64,000 nucleotides of DNA. It comes from Candidatus Peregrinibacteria bacterium CG10_big_fil_rev_8_21_14_0_10_36_19 (GTDB taxonomy: Bacteria > Patescibacteriota > Gracilibacteria > UBA1369 > LOWO2-01-FULL-3). The notes under the pieces are model-generated. The model did no database searches, had not been told where the DNA came from, and saw only the letters and a program-made list of their open reading frames with translations. The translations under genes were made by a program, and so were the position numbers. Positions 15,459 to 24,505 of the stretch are shown piece by piece. The stretch's first letter is position 1. Each line of letters begins with the position of its first letter. The stretch covers positions 101,402 to 165,401 of the forward strand of contig PFDP01000014.1 of assembly GCA_002772535.1 (NCBI GenBank), written 5' to 3'.

Positions 15459-17506
15459 TGATTCAGGACAAATCGCTAGAAAAAGTCTTAAGCACCACCA
15501 AGGGGCATATTCAAAAACTTAGCAACCTTGGTGTAAACACAATCAAGGATTTTATCCTTTACTTTCCTCGTACACATGCCGACAACAGTGAATACACAAA
15601 AATAGCAGACATAATCACAAACGAAACCGTTAGCATCAAAGGAAAACTCACAAACCTTTTTACTGTAACAAGCAAATACGGCAAAAAGATTACACAAGGT
15701 GTTTTTACAGACGATACTGGGGTTATTCAAGTAGCATGGTTCAGTCAACCGCACCTCACAAGACTACTACCAAGAAACAAAGAAATAGTACTCACAGGAA
15801 AGGCCAAGTACTCATTTGGCAAAATAACATTTCAAAGTCCATCATACGAAATACTCAAACCATACGAAGAACAACTTCATAGCGGAAGAATTGTGCCAGT
15901 ATACCACGAAACAGAAGGAATAAGTTCAAAATGGATAAGGGAAAAATTAAAACCAGTCATAGACGGATACATAGAACTATTCGAAGAACACCTTCCAGAT
16001 GAAATAAGACAACAACACCAATTAATAGGCTTAAAAAGAGCTCTAAAAAACATCCACTTTCCAGAAAGCGATGAAATGTTAGATCAGGCATATAAAAGAC
16101 TGTCTTTCGACGAACTTTTCATCCTTCAGCTCAAAGTTCTACAAAAAAAATGGCACTGGCAACACAGCGGAAACATACAATCCAAAGTTATAAACACAGA
16201 GGAAGATCACCTTAAAGAAGCCATAAAATCACTTCCTTTTGAACTCACAGGCGCCCAAAAACGCAGCTTACTTGAAATACTCAATGACCTTAAAAAACCC
16301 TTCCCAATGAACAGAATGGTACAGGGAGATGTAGGATCAGGAAAAACAATAGTAGCAATTTTAGCAGCACTCAATGCAGTTAAAAACGGCTATCAAGTAG
16401 CAGTTATGGCACCAACAGAAATACTCGCAAAACAACACTACAAAAATTTCATTCAGCTATTATCAAATTTTAGTCTCAATATTCAATTTATCGCAGGCAG
16501 TACACCAACAAAACAAAAAGACGAAATCATAAGACAAATGAAAACCGGAACCGCAGATATCATCATTGGCACACACGCTTTAATACAAGAAAAAATTGGA
16601 TTTAAAAACCTAGGGCTAGCAATTATAGACGAACAACACAGATTTGGAGTTAAACAAAGGGAAACCTTAAAGAGCTTTGGTACACCTCATATGCTAAGCA
16701 TGACAGCAACTCCAATCCCAAGAAGCCTAGCAATAACAATATATGGAGATCAAGACCTCTCAATAATTGACGAAATGCCAGCTGGACGCCAAGAAATCGT
16801 AACTAAAGTCGTACCAGAAACAAAAAGAATGCAAGCGTACAGATGGATAGAAGATCAAATTGCAAAAGGAAGACAAGCATTCATAATTTGCCCACTAATA
16901 GATGAATCCAATGCTATAGAAGTAAAATCTGTAATTCAAGAATACGCCTACCTCCAAGAACATATATTTCCAAATCTAGAACTCACATTTTTGCATGGAA
17001 AACTAAAACAAGAAGAAAAAGATCTTATAATGCAAGATTTCAAGGACAACAAAATAAACATCCTAGTTTCAACATCAGTGATAGAAGTAGGTATAGACAT
17101 ACCTAATGCCACAATTATGCTTATAGAGGGATCTGAACGCTTTGGCTTATCACAATTACACCAGTTCAGAGGGCGTGTTGGAAGAGGGGAACATAAATCG
17201 TACTGCTTTCTGTTTACAAATGCACTCTCCGAAGAAGGAAAAAAGCGCATGGATGCAATGGAAAGACACACCAGCGGATTCAAACTCTCAGAAATAGATT
17301 TACAACTTAGGGGACCAGGGGAAGTCTACGGAGTTAAACAAAGCGGAATACCAGATCTGAAGATGGCTAGCTTGACAGACTCAAAAACTGTTGAAAAAGC
17401 ACGAAGTAGTGCCGAAATGATAATAAATGAAGACCCAACACTACAAAAATACCCAAAACTGCTCGAGAGAATAGAGCAAACTCAAAAAGTCTACATAAAC
17501 GACTAA
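15458..17506 (+). CDS. recG: ATP-dependent DNA helicase RecG
   Basis: RecG remodels stalled forks and Holliday junctions. The 682-residue protein has an N-terminal wedge/OB domain (IKDFILYFPRTHAD; VSIKGKL) and two RecA-like helicase domains with Walker A VQGDVGSGKTIVA (about 287-299), DEQH box IIDEQHRFGVKQR, SMTATPIPRSLA, and motif VI QFRGRVGRGEHKSYC. The TRG-like end (QLRGPGEVYGVKQSG) is present. Length is normal. Starts on the last base of the tyrS stop. Confidence 0.96.
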   Translation: MIQDKSLEKVLSTTKGHIQKLSNLGVNTIKDFILYFPRTHADNSEYTKIADIITNETVSIKGKLTNLFTVTSKYGKKITQGVFTDDTGVIQVAWFSQPHLTRLLPRNKEIVLTGKAKYSFGKITFQSPSYEILKPYEEQLHSGRIVPVYHETEGISSKWIREKLKPVIDGYIELFEEHLPDEIRQQHQLIGLKRALKNIHFPESDEMLDQAYKRLSFDELFILQLKVLQKKWHWQHSGNIQSKVINTEEDHLKEAIKSLPFELTGAQKRSLLEILNDLKKPFPMNRMVQGDVGSGKTIVAILAALNAVKNGYQVAVMAPTEILAKQHYKNFIQLLSNFSLNIQFIAGSTPTKQKDEIIRQMKTGTADIIIGTHALIQEKIGFKNLGLAIIDEQHRFGVKQRETLKSFGTPHMLSMTATPIPRSLAITIYGDQDLSIIDEMPAGRQEIVTKVVPETKRMQAYRWIEDQIAKGRQAFIICPLIDESNAIEVKSVIQEYAYLQEHIFPNLELTFLHGKLKQEEKDLIMQDFKDNKINILVSTSVIEVGIDIPNATIMLIEGSERFGLSQLHQFRGRVGRGEHKSYCFLFTNALSEEGKKRMDAMERHTSGFKLSEIDLQLRGPGEVYGVKQSGIPDLKMASLTDSKTVEKARSSAEMIINEDPTLQKYPKLLERIEQTQKVYIND

Positions 17507-17768
17507 TTTTAAAAACAGCCCAAATTGTCATAAAAGTTTTTTAAAACAAACGACCCAAAGGTCATCTTTTTAAAAAAAACGCCTGAAATCGAAAGTTTTA
17601 AAAAGCCTAAAACAAGCCACAAACAGAACCTGTTGAAAAAATCAGCAACTCACACGAGGACACTAAAAGTAAACAAAAGAAGTAAAAAGCAAAGCAGCCT
17701 TAAGAATCCAGAAAAACCAACCCTCTTTTGAAGTGTACTTATCTTTGCACAAGATATATTGTGCAAAC
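17507..17768. other. Intergenic gap, no gene seen
   Basis: This is the longest gene-free stretch apart from the rRNA spacer (262 bp between recG and elp3, which converge). It is A-rich with several T/A runs. A weak hairpin GACC-caaa-GGTC followed by atcttttt (about 17552-17571) could end recG transcription. No open frame of useful size, tRNA, or recognisable ncRNA is seen. A perfect 9-bp inverted repeat lies at its elp3 end. Confidence 0.5.
17744..17767. repeat. Perfect 9-bp inverted repeat at the elp3 3' end
   Basis: TTTGCACAA-GATATA-TTGTGCAAA, one base from the elp3 stop. Stem of 9 bp, loop of 6. Neither side is followed by a T-tract, so it is not a standard intrinsic terminator; it could protect the mRNA 3' end or be a protein-binding palindrome. 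Confidence 0.6.
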
Positions 17769-19478
17769 TTAAATCTCTCTCACCATATATGTCCCCTCAA
17801 GCTCATACCCCTTCTTCCTATAATATTCCCTTGTACCTATACCAGCAATAACCGCCATCTTCTTATAACCAGCATCTTTAGCCAACTTTTCTGCATCCAT
17901 CATTAGCTTAGTTCCCCACCCGATATGCTGCTTCTCACCAATCAAATGCTTACCAACCGGTATCTGCTTACCATAAACATGAACTTCACGTATTAAAGCA
18001 GCCCCATCTAACTCTTCCAAAAACACCTGCCCAGGAAATCTTAACCTCAATAAAGCAATTAATTTATCCTGTTTTACATCTTCATAGCTTAAAAAGAGCT
18101 CTTTCCCTCCTCCAGCATCATATTCTCGCAAAACAAACTGAACATCATTAATATCAACATTATGGTTACCAATTTCTCTATACCTAATATCCCTACATCT
18201 AACACCCTCATCCTCCATACGTTTTTCCAAAACCTGCCTTATATTAGAAACTTTCGAACCAGCCGCAATATCCGGAGCTGGAATATCACGAGCAACTCTG
18301 TCAACACGGCACCACTCAGGAACATCTTTCATTTCTTCATATAAAACCTCCTCCAAAGTCTTATCATCATATGGCTCAAATTCACCACGCTTATGCATTT
18401 CATATAACTCTGTTTGCTCAATTACCATACAAGGGTAAATTTTTAAATAGTCAGGCTGATAAGAATCTCCCTCAAAAAGCTCCCCAATCATTCTTTTGTC
18501 TAACTCAACATTAGAGCCAGGCAAATTTGGCATCATATGATAGCCAATTTTAAATCCGGCATCTTTCAAAAGAGCCGTTGCCTTTCTTACAGAAGCTAAA
18601 TCATGACCACGCTTTGTAAACTCCTGCACATCATCATCAGTAGTTTGAACACCAATTTCTGTTTTAGTAACACCCAAGCGCCTTAAATGTCTAATTTCTT
18701 TTTCATTAATACAATCTGGACGCGTCTCAATATTTATCCCAATACAACGCACATCTGCAGTTTCATTTTCCAAAATAGCATCCTCCAAAGACTTTTCAAC
18801 AATAGGCTCCAGAATAACAGAATTAACAGTCTCAGGACCATAATCACTCTCAATAACCCTCTCCTCAGTAATATCCTCCATTTTATCAGTTTTTCCAGCC
18901 TTAACCTGCATAAAAAACTCATTCATAGCCATCAAACACTGTGCTACAAACCATTCACGATAATCATGCCTATAGGAACTCCAAGTTCCCCCAATTACAC
19001 GCAATTCCACTTTAGAAACTTCATGACCTGTCATATGCAAAGCCTTAAGACGCACAAAAACCTGTGTATACGGATTAAACTGTTGCCTAAACGCCCTCTG
19101 TGCAGCAGGCTGACTTGGTAAATAACTCTTAGGCATTCTTACATCAGTTGGACAATAAATACATCTACCTGGGCAAGGAAACGGCTTAGTTAAAACAGTA
19201 ACAGGAGTAACTCCACTTAAAGTTCTCACACTACGCTTTTGAATCAAATCCAAAAGTTTTTGATTAGGAGAAATAACCTCTTCATTTATCAAATCATTAT
19301 AAGCCTTGATAAAATAAAGGTTATGAAAAATAGCCCCTTTCCTTTCCTTCATGACAGAATTACGAAATTTCTCAAATTCCCTTCGGTTTTTAAAGTTCAT
19401 TTTACTAGCGCGCTCGATAATCTCGCGCGCCAACACCTGATTGTCAGAAAGATCTATCTTTGAAAAATCCATAGTCAT
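17769..19478 (-). CDS. elp3: Elp3-type radical SAM / GNAT tRNA U34 modification enzyme
   Basis: Elp3 is the catalytic subunit of Elongator; it installs a carboxymethyl group on C5 of wobble uridine. The 569-residue protein has a radical SAM centre CPGRCIYCP (Cys102, 106, 109; CX3CX2C), then QQFNPYTQVFVRL, GGTWSSY, IETRPDCI, GVQTTDDDVQ and YHMMPNLPGS, all Elp3-type motifs. A C-terminal GNAT domain (about 480-569) ends IGWGTKLMMDAEKLAKDAG and GTREYYRKKGYELEGTYM. Bacterial single-subunit Elp3 proteins without other Elongator subunits are known. It is divergent from a Trm9-like methyltransferase (50 bp between starts), which is the natural next step of the pathway. Confidence 0.93.
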   Translation of the reverse strand: MTMDFSKIDLSDNQVLAREIIERASKMNFKNRREFEKFRNSVMKERKGAIFHNLYFIKAYNDLINEEVISPNQKLLDLIQKRSVRTLSGVTPVTVLTKPFPCPGRCIYCPTDVRMPKSYLPSQPAAQRAFRQQFNPYTQVFVRLKALHMTGHEVSKVELRVIGGTWSSYRHDYREWFVAQCLMAMNEFFMQVKAGKTDKMEDITEERVIESDYGPETVNSVILEPIVEKSLEDAILENETADVRCIGINIETRPDCINEKEIRHLRRLGVTKTEIGVQTTDDDVQEFTKRGHDLASVRKATALLKDAGFKIGYHMMPNLPGSNVELDKRMIGELFEGDSYQPDYLKIYPCMVIEQTELYEMHKRGEFEPYDDKTLEEVLYEEMKDVPEWCRVDRVARDIPAPDIAAGSKVSNIRQVLEKRMEDEGVRCRDIRYREIGNHNVDINDVQFVLREYDAGGGKELFLSYEDVKQDKLIALLRLRFPGQVFLEELDGAALIREVHVYGKQIPVGKHLIGEKQHIGWGTKLMMDAEKLAKDAGYKKMAVIAGIGTREYYRKKGYELEGTYMVREI

Positions 19479-19528
19479 TTTTAACAGAGGGAGTTTACCA
19501 CAGTAATTAAATATGTTAAAACAATATT

Positions 19529-20209
19529 ATGCAGCAAAAAACAGCCAAAGAAATTCTAAAAAAAGTTGTTGAAGATTACGACAACATTGCTCAAGAATTC
19601 GACACAACTAGGAAATACAACTGGAAAGAGTTCGAACAATACCTACCCTACATAAAAGAAAATGATCAAGTTTTAGATATAGGCTGTGGAAATGGCAGAC
19701 TTTATAAATTCCTAAGCGAAAACAAAAAAATAAAATACATCGGCCTAGAAAAAAGCAAAAAACTACTTGATGCTGCCAAAAAAAACTTCAATCAAGCTAA
19801 ATTTGTGCATGGAGATATGCTTAAACTCCCCTTCAAGGAAAAATCTCAAGATGTTATCACTTCAATCGCCTCACTTCATCATATCCCATCAGAAAAACTT
19901 AGAAAAAAAGCACTAACAGAAATGCATAAAACTCTTAAAGAGAATGGCATATTAATTTTAAGTGTCTGGAATTTATTTCAGCCAAAGTACAAAAAATACA
20001 TTTGGCAATCACGAATAAAATCACTATTATCACTTGGAAAATATGACCCAAGAGACACATTCATCCCCTGGAACAACAAGGCAAAACGCTACTATTACGC
20101 ATTCACAAAAAATGAATTGGAAAAACTACTAACACAGGCCAATTTTCAGATCTTAGATCACCACATCTCAAACAATTTTGTTTACATATGCAAAAAATTC
20201 TCAAAGTAA
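19529..20209 (+). CDS. Trm9/ALKBH8-like SAM methyltransferase, probable tRNA wobble-uridine
   Basis: A 226-residue class I methyltransferase. Motif I is VLDIGCGNGRLYKFL at about 48-62; GLEKSKKLL, FVHGDMLKLPF and SIASLHHIPS follow. The N-terminus (DYDNIAQEFDTTRKYNWKEF) and the late DTFIPWNNKAKRYYYAF with a following ELEKLL match, as I remember them, the conserved Y-x-x-IA-x-x-F-x-x-TR and FVPW...RYYH segments of Trm9/ALKBH8, which methylate cm5U34 to mcm5U34 in tRNA. The location back-to-back with elp3 supports this. No Trm112-like partner is seen in the window. A generic class I methyltransferase of another pathway remains possible. Its end overlaps the glycosyltransferase gene by 22 bp. Confidence 0.75.
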   Translation: MQQKTAKEILKKVVEDYDNIAQEFDTTRKYNWKEFEQYLPYIKENDQVLDIGCGNGRLYKFLSENKKIKYIGLEKSKKLLDAAKKNFNQAKFVHGDMLKLPFKEKSQDVITSIASLHHIPSEKLRKKALTEMHKTLKENGILILSVWNLFQPKYKKYIWQSRIKSLLSLGKYDPRDTFIPWNNKAKRYYYAFTKNELEKLLTQANFQILDHHISNNFVYICKKFSK

Positions 20210-20997
20210 AAATAGACGCAACAACATTAAAAAGTGCCACAAAAAAAGCTATAGAATTTGCTGAATCAGTAAATCAACACATCATCACAACACCAAACGC
20301 AGAAATAATCCTTGAAGCTCAAAAAAGCGAAAAATTCCTTACCATACTCAACAGGTCAGATCTAAATATAGCAGATGGAATAAGCCTACTTTGGGCAGCA
20401 AAATATCAAGAAATAAGTAAAGGGAAATACAATCTCTATAAAATCATGCTTGGCACAGTATCACTTCTCAGCATTATATTTTACCCAAAATTCATTCACA
20501 GCGTATTACCAGAAAGAGTTACAGGAGCAGACTTAATGGATAAAATATGCGAAGAGGCAGGCAAAAGAAGGCACTTAAGAATATTTCTACTCGGAGGGGC
20601 AGAGCAAATTGCAGAAATCACTAAAGAAAATTTAGAAAGAAAATACCCAAACATTAATATCGTAGGAACATACAGTTGCCCACACAGCGAAAACCAAAAA
20701 TCAATCGAACTAATTCAAAAATCTAACGCAAATATTTTATTTGTAGCTTTTGGAGCACCAAAACAAGAATTATGGATTAGCAAAAACCTTAAAAACATCC
20801 CAAGAGTAAAACTAGCACTAGGAGTGGGGGGAGCATTTGACTTCATATCACAAAACAAAAAAAGAGCACCAAAATGGATGCGCAAAACAGGGCTAGAATG
20901 GCTATTCAGACTCATTCAAGAACCAAAAAGAATCAAAAGAATTTACAACGCAACAATTAAATTCCCTACAGAAGTTATCAAAAGAAGTTTAGACTAA
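20188..20997 (+). CDS. WecG/TagA/CpsF family glycosyltransferase
   Basis: GT26-family enzyme (269 residues) that transfers a sugar, usually ManNAc(A), to a polyprenyl-linked intermediate in surface glycan synthesis. Motifs: ITTPNAEIILEAQ, ADGISLLWAAK (Asp acceptor site), RVTGADLMDKI, FLLGGAEQIAE, LFVAFGAPKQELWI and GVGGAFDFISQNKKRAPKWM. Length is normal. It overlaps the methyltransferase by 22 bp, so it is probably co-transcribed although functionally unrelated. Confidence 0.92.
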   Translation: MQKILKVKIDATTLKSATKKAIEFAESVNQHIITTPNAEIILEAQKSEKFLTILNRSDLNIADGISLLWAAKYQEISKGKYNLYKIMLGTVSLLSIIFYPKFIHSVLPERVTGADLMDKICEEAGKRRHLRIFLLGGAEQIAEITKENLERKYPNINIVGTYSCPHSENQKSIELIQKSNANILFVAFGAPKQELWISKNLKNIPRVKLALGVGGAFDFISQNKKRAPKWMRKTGLEWLFRLIQEPKRIKRIYNATIKFPTEVIKRSLD

Positions 20998-21266
20998 TCC
21001 TTTTTCTTTTTAACCTCAGAAGCTTTCTTTTCAAAAAACGCTTCTATATAAGGCTTGGCACTAGCAATCATAAAATCAACAGCCTTAAGTGGCTCAACAA
21101 TTGTAGAATGTACTCTATCTACAACCTCTTCAACATCTTCAACAACCTTAGAAATATCACGCAAAATCAAAACTGCATAAAAAATAAACATACAAAGAAA
21201 AACCACCAAAACAATCCACCCGATGGCCAAAGACATATTTAAAAAATCTGCAGAAGTACTAAACAT
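20994..21266 (-). CDS. Small single-pass membrane protein
   Basis: A 90-residue protein with one N-terminal transmembrane segment (about 12-35, LAIGWIVLVVFLCMFIFYAV) followed by an amphipathic, Val/Glu/Asp-rich helix (SKVVEDVEEVVDRVHSTIV) and a Lys-rich end KKASEVKKKKD. It resembles DUF948-type envelope proteins in layout but I cannot assign it. It overlaps the convergent glycosyltransferase by 4 bp and lies downstream of gatB on the opposite side. Confidence 0.6.
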   Translation of the reverse strand: MFSTSADFLNMSLAIGWIVLVVFLCMFIFYAVLILRDISKVVEDVEEVVDRVHSTIVEPLKAVDFMIASAKPYIEAFFEKKASEVKKKKD

Positions 21267-21304
21267 AGGAAAAGGTTAATTAAACTAATATTAAATGAAC
21301 ACAA

Positions 21305-22735
21305 CTAAGAAATCAACTTTCTCAGCGTTTCATTAATTAAAGATGGATTTCCTTGCCCTTTCATTTCCTTCATCACCTGACCAACCAAAAACCCAATAGC
21401 TTTTTCATTACCACCTTTAACATCCGCAACAGGACCTGGATTCCCATCAACAACACTCTTACAAACAGCCTCAATCGCACCAGCATCACTCACTTGTTTC
21501 AATCCCTTTTCTTCAACAATCACTTTTGGAGATTTTCCAGTAGCATACATCTCATCGAAAACTTCACCCTTTGCAGTGTTATTAGAAATTTCACCAGACT
21601 TAACCAAATTAACTAATTCAGCCATTAAATCGGCAGTAACTTTTTGGTTATTAATTCCTAAAATATCTTCATTAAGTTTTGCCATCAAAATAGTATTTAT
21701 AAAGGAAACAGCACGCTTAGCATCATCAGTTTTTTCAACAACCTCCTCAAAATAAACAGCCAATTTAGGATCCTCAGAAATGATACGAGCATCATCCTCA
21801 GATAACCCTAACTCATTCACATAACGATGCCTCTTAACAACCGGCATTTCAGGAACCTCACTTCTGTACTGATCAACCATTTCCCTACCAATATGTAAAG
21901 TTGGAATATCTGGCTCAGGAAAGTAACGATAATCGTCACTCTCCTCTTTTTCACGCATGAAAAAAGTTTTATTAGAAGAATCATCCCAACCAACAGTAAC
22001 CGGCGACCTTAAAGCCTCCCCTTTCTCCCAAAGTTCAGTTTGCTTCTTAATTTCATATTCAATTGCAGCCTCAAGTGACCTAAAAGAATTCAAATTTTTA
22101 ATTTCCGCACGAGGATAGAGCTTATCATCACCCACAGGCCTCATAGAAACACTAGCATCAAATCTCATCATCCCCTTTTCCATATCTGCATCACTACTAC
22201 CAACATATCTTAAAATTTTCTGAACTTCTCTAGCATAAGCCGCAGCCTCAGCCGCACTTCGCATATCAGGATCAGAAACTATCTCCATAAGTGGCGTACC
22301 AGCACGATTAAAATCAACCAAAGAACCATCACGAACATGAGTTAACTTCCCAGCATCATCTTCCAAATGCAAACGAGTAATTCCAATTTTTTTTGTATAA
22401 CCATTAACCTCTATATCAACAAAACCTTTCTCAGCTAAAGGCTCATCAAATTGTGAAATTTGAAAACCTTTTGGACTATCTGGATAAAAGTAATTTTTTC
22501 TATCAAACTTACAAAATTCCGGGATATTACAATTTAAGGCCAAAGAAGCCTTAACACCTTTATGAACAGCCTCTTCATTTACAACAGGTAACTGTCCAGG
22601 CATTCCAGTACAAATAGGACAAATATTTACATTAGGATCCTTACCAAAAGAATCATTATCACAACCACAAAACATCTTTGTCTTAGAGGAAATTTGTGCG
22701 TGAATTTCTAAACCAATTATTACTTCAAGTTCCAT
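21305..22735 (-). CDS. gatB: Asp-tRNA(Asn)/Glu-tRNA(Gln) amidotransferase subunit B
   Basis: GatB is the kinase/transamidase tRNA-binding subunit of GatCAB, which makes Gln-tRNA(Gln) and Asn-tRNA(Asn). The 476-residue product starts with EVIIGLEIHAQ, has zinc Cys in KMFCGCD and NICPICTGMPGQLPV, FYPDSPKGFQISQF, DDAGKLTH, DFNRAGTPLMEIVSDPD, and a C-terminal YqeY-like tail (GFLVGQVMKEMKGQGNP). gatA and gatC are not in the window. Confidence 0.96.
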   Translation of the reverse strand: MELEVIIGLEIHAQISSKTKMFCGCDNDSFGKDPNVNICPICTGMPGQLPVVNEEAVHKGVKASLALNCNIPEFCKFDRKNYFYPDSPKGFQISQFDEPLAEKGFVDIEVNGYTKKIGITRLHLEDDAGKLTHVRDGSLVDFNRAGTPLMEIVSDPDMRSAAEAAAYAREVQKILRYVGSSDADMEKGMMRFDASVSMRPVGDDKLYPRAEIKNLNSFRSLEAAIEYEIKKQTELWEKGEALRSPVTVGWDDSSNKTFFMREKEESDDYRYFPEPDIPTLHIGREMVDQYRSEVPEMPVVKRHRYVNELGLSEDDARIISEDPKLAVYFEEVVEKTDDAKRAVSFINTILMAKLNEDILGINNQKVTADLMAELVNLVKSGEISNNTAKGEVFDEMYATGKSPKVIVEEKGLKQVSDAGAIEAVCKSVVDGNPGPVADVKGGNEKAIGFLVGQVMKEMKGQGNPSLINETLRKLIS

Positions 22736-22770
22736 GTTATATAATTAATACAGACGCAAGTCTAACACAA

Positions 22771-23193
22771 CTAAAGCTTGGCGCCCAAGTCATTTAATGC
22801 TTTTTTAAAACTAGCCAAAGCAGCCTTAGCATCTACTAAATTAATATCTTCAAGCTCATGTGCCACTTTATTTCTAAGTTTATGAGCACTCCACACAGAA
22901 TTTATATCAGAAAATCTTCCACCAGCCTTCTTTAGTTTTTCACCCAAAGTCCCCTTAAACCCTTTTTTTCCCAAAGCATAATCAAGCAATTTATCGGCAT
23001 CCAAAACAGCAGCCTTCGGATTGCCATGAAACATATCAATGATACGTATCCAATGAGATTTTATATATTGCAACTCCTTAGAATCATAAACATCTTTTTT
23101 AAGCTTTTTAAAAAAAATGTAAGCAACAACAACAAAATCAAAAACCAAAAAAGCAATTAAAGCAAGAACCCAAATTGAAATATTATTCACCAT
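22771..23193 (-). CDS. Membrane-anchored HEPN-like protein, unknown function
   Basis: A 140-residue protein with one N-terminal transmembrane helix (about 7-28) then a helical cytoplasmic domain. Near the C-terminus HKLRNKVAHELED contains R-N-K-V-A-H, the Rx4-6H arrangement of HEPN domains, between helices as expected (VWSAHKLRN, LASFKKALNDLG). HEPN proteins are often RNases or nucleotidyltransferase partners, but many membrane-anchored members are uncharacterised. It overlaps the bPH2 gene by 11 bp, so the two gene products may work together at the membrane. Family call tentative. Confidence 0.55.
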   Translation of the reverse strand: MVNNISIWVLALIAFLVFDFVVVAYIFFKKLKKDVYDSKELQYIKSHWIRIIDMFHGNPKAAVLDADKLLDYALGKKGFKGTLGEKLKKAGGRFSDINSVWSAHKLRNKVAHELEDINLVDAKAALASFKKALNDLGAKL

Positions 23194-23779
23194 CTTCTTC
23201 TTCGTTTAACATTTGATGATGGACATGATAAGAAATCATATCGGAAAGCATGGTTTTCAAAGCTTGATGATCTCTCACACTTCTCTCATAAATAAACTGC
23301 TCCTGATAACGCATAACTATCCTTTCAAGCCTTCTTGGATTAGCCGCATCCTTTAAAACCACCGATGTTTTTGCCCCAAGCTTATCAATTGTAATATCTC
23401 CATAATTAAAAAGCGTCTGCAAAACGCCTTTAATAGTATAAGCAATACCTTCAATCATATGATAATCAATTCTTGTAGTAGTCACATCAAACAAACCATT
23501 TCTCTCAATATCAATAACACCTGCATTAGTAAGAATCCAGCAGTCAAAATACCAATCTAAAAAATGGTAAAAATAACCAAAAACACCAACAATTGCCCAA
23601 ATCAAAAAGCCCACTAAAAATTGCGGAAACAAAAGATAGCCAATAAATGGTACGGTTAAGCCAAAAAAAGTTGTCTTTGCAGCTTTAACCTTGAAAATCA
23701 AAATATGCCTATGAGCAACATACAAAATTTTCTCACCATCATCTAGATATCCAGCAAAAAGTCTTTCAGCAAAAGTCAT
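23183..23779 (-). CDS. Membrane protein with bacterial PH domain (bPH2/DUF304-like)
   Basis: 198 residues. Two adjacent hydrophobic segments (about 38-73) are followed by a bacterial PH-like domain: YFDCWILTNAGVIDIERNGLF, RIDYHMIEGIAYTIKG, LFNYGDITIDK, typical of membrane-proximal bPH2 proteins. The C-terminus is His/Glu-rich (YHVHHQMLNEEEDGE). Function unknown. It is the first gene of a pair with the HEPN-like gene and is 48 bp from the divergent lepB. Confidence 0.75.
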   Translation of the reverse strand: MTFAERLFAGYLDDGEKILYVAHRHILIFKVKAAKTTFFGLTVPFIGYLLFPQFLVGFLIWAIVGVFGYFYHFLDWYFDCWILTNAGVIDIERNGLFDVTTTRIDYHMIEGIAYTIKGVLQTLFNYGDITIDKLGAKTSVVLKDAANPRRLERIVMRYQEQFIYERSVRDHQALKTMLSDMISYHVHHQMLNEEEDGE

Positions 23780-23827
23780 AACTACATTATATTGTAAAAA
23801 AAGAAAAAAAACTATAGGATTGAAACC

Positions 23828-24505
23828 ATGAAAAACGAAACAAAAAAGAAATTACTCCTCAATAGTTTAGATTTATTCACAAACGTTGTAATCATTTTAA
23901 TAGCAGTTCTCGTTGTACAAAAATTTCTAGTAGCCCCATTTGAAGTTTCTGGAGCCTCAATGTGTGACACACTCAACGTTATAGATGGTCAATGTAAACA
24001 CGACAAAGGTGAAACAGTTTTAATCAATGAAGCACTATATTTATTCAATTCACCAAAAAGAGGAGAAATAGTTGTTTTTACATCTGAAACTGAAGGAGAT
24101 AAATACTTTATCAAAAGAGTAATTGGGCTACCTGGAGAAACAGTTGAAATACTAAATGGCGAAGTATACATAACAAACACAGAAGGAAAAACAGAAGTAA
24201 TAGATGAACCATATCTCAACGAAACAAACAGACACAACACACTAGATTATGGAGAATATACCGTATTTAACATACCAGAAGGTCACTACTTCCTACTTGG
24301 AGATAATAGAATAGCATCAACAGATTCACGCAGTTGTTTCGCAAGTTCACCATCTCAAAATTGCAGATTACACCCAGAAAATTCATTTATTCCAGAAGAG
24401 AAAATAAGAGGAAAAGCAGCAGTAGTCTTGTGGCCAATCAAAAACATGAGAAAACTTGAAACACCAACTTACTCAATAAACTCTGAATCTTTAGAAGAAA
24501 AGTAA
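23828..24505 (+). CDS. lepB: Signal peptidase I
   Basis: S26 peptidase of 225 residues that removes signal peptides outside the membrane. One N-terminal transmembrane segment (about 16-38) is followed by box B with the nucleophile in SGASMCDTL (Ser), the Lys general base in KYFIKRVIGLPGE, and box E GDNRIASTDSR. The sequence between has the usual ETVLINEALY region. It fits a normal bacterial Lep of short type. A TTGTAA-N16-TAGGAT element just upstream is a possible promoter. Confidence 0.94.
   Translation: MKNETKKKLLLNSLDLFTNVVIILIAVLVVQKFLVAPFEVSGASMCDTLNVIDGQCKHDKGETVLINEALYLFNSPKRGEIVVFTSETEGDKYFIKRVIGLPGETVEILNGEVYITNTEGKTEVIDEPYLNETNRHNTLDYGEYTVFNIPEGHYFLLGDNRIASTDSRSCFASSPSQNCRLHPENSFIPEEKIRGKAAVVLWPIKNMRKLETPTYSINSESLEEK

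Noticed and set aside
17744..17767. Intrinsic terminator of elp3
   Set aside because: The stem is good but no T-tract follows on either strand, so I list it as an inverted repeat instead.
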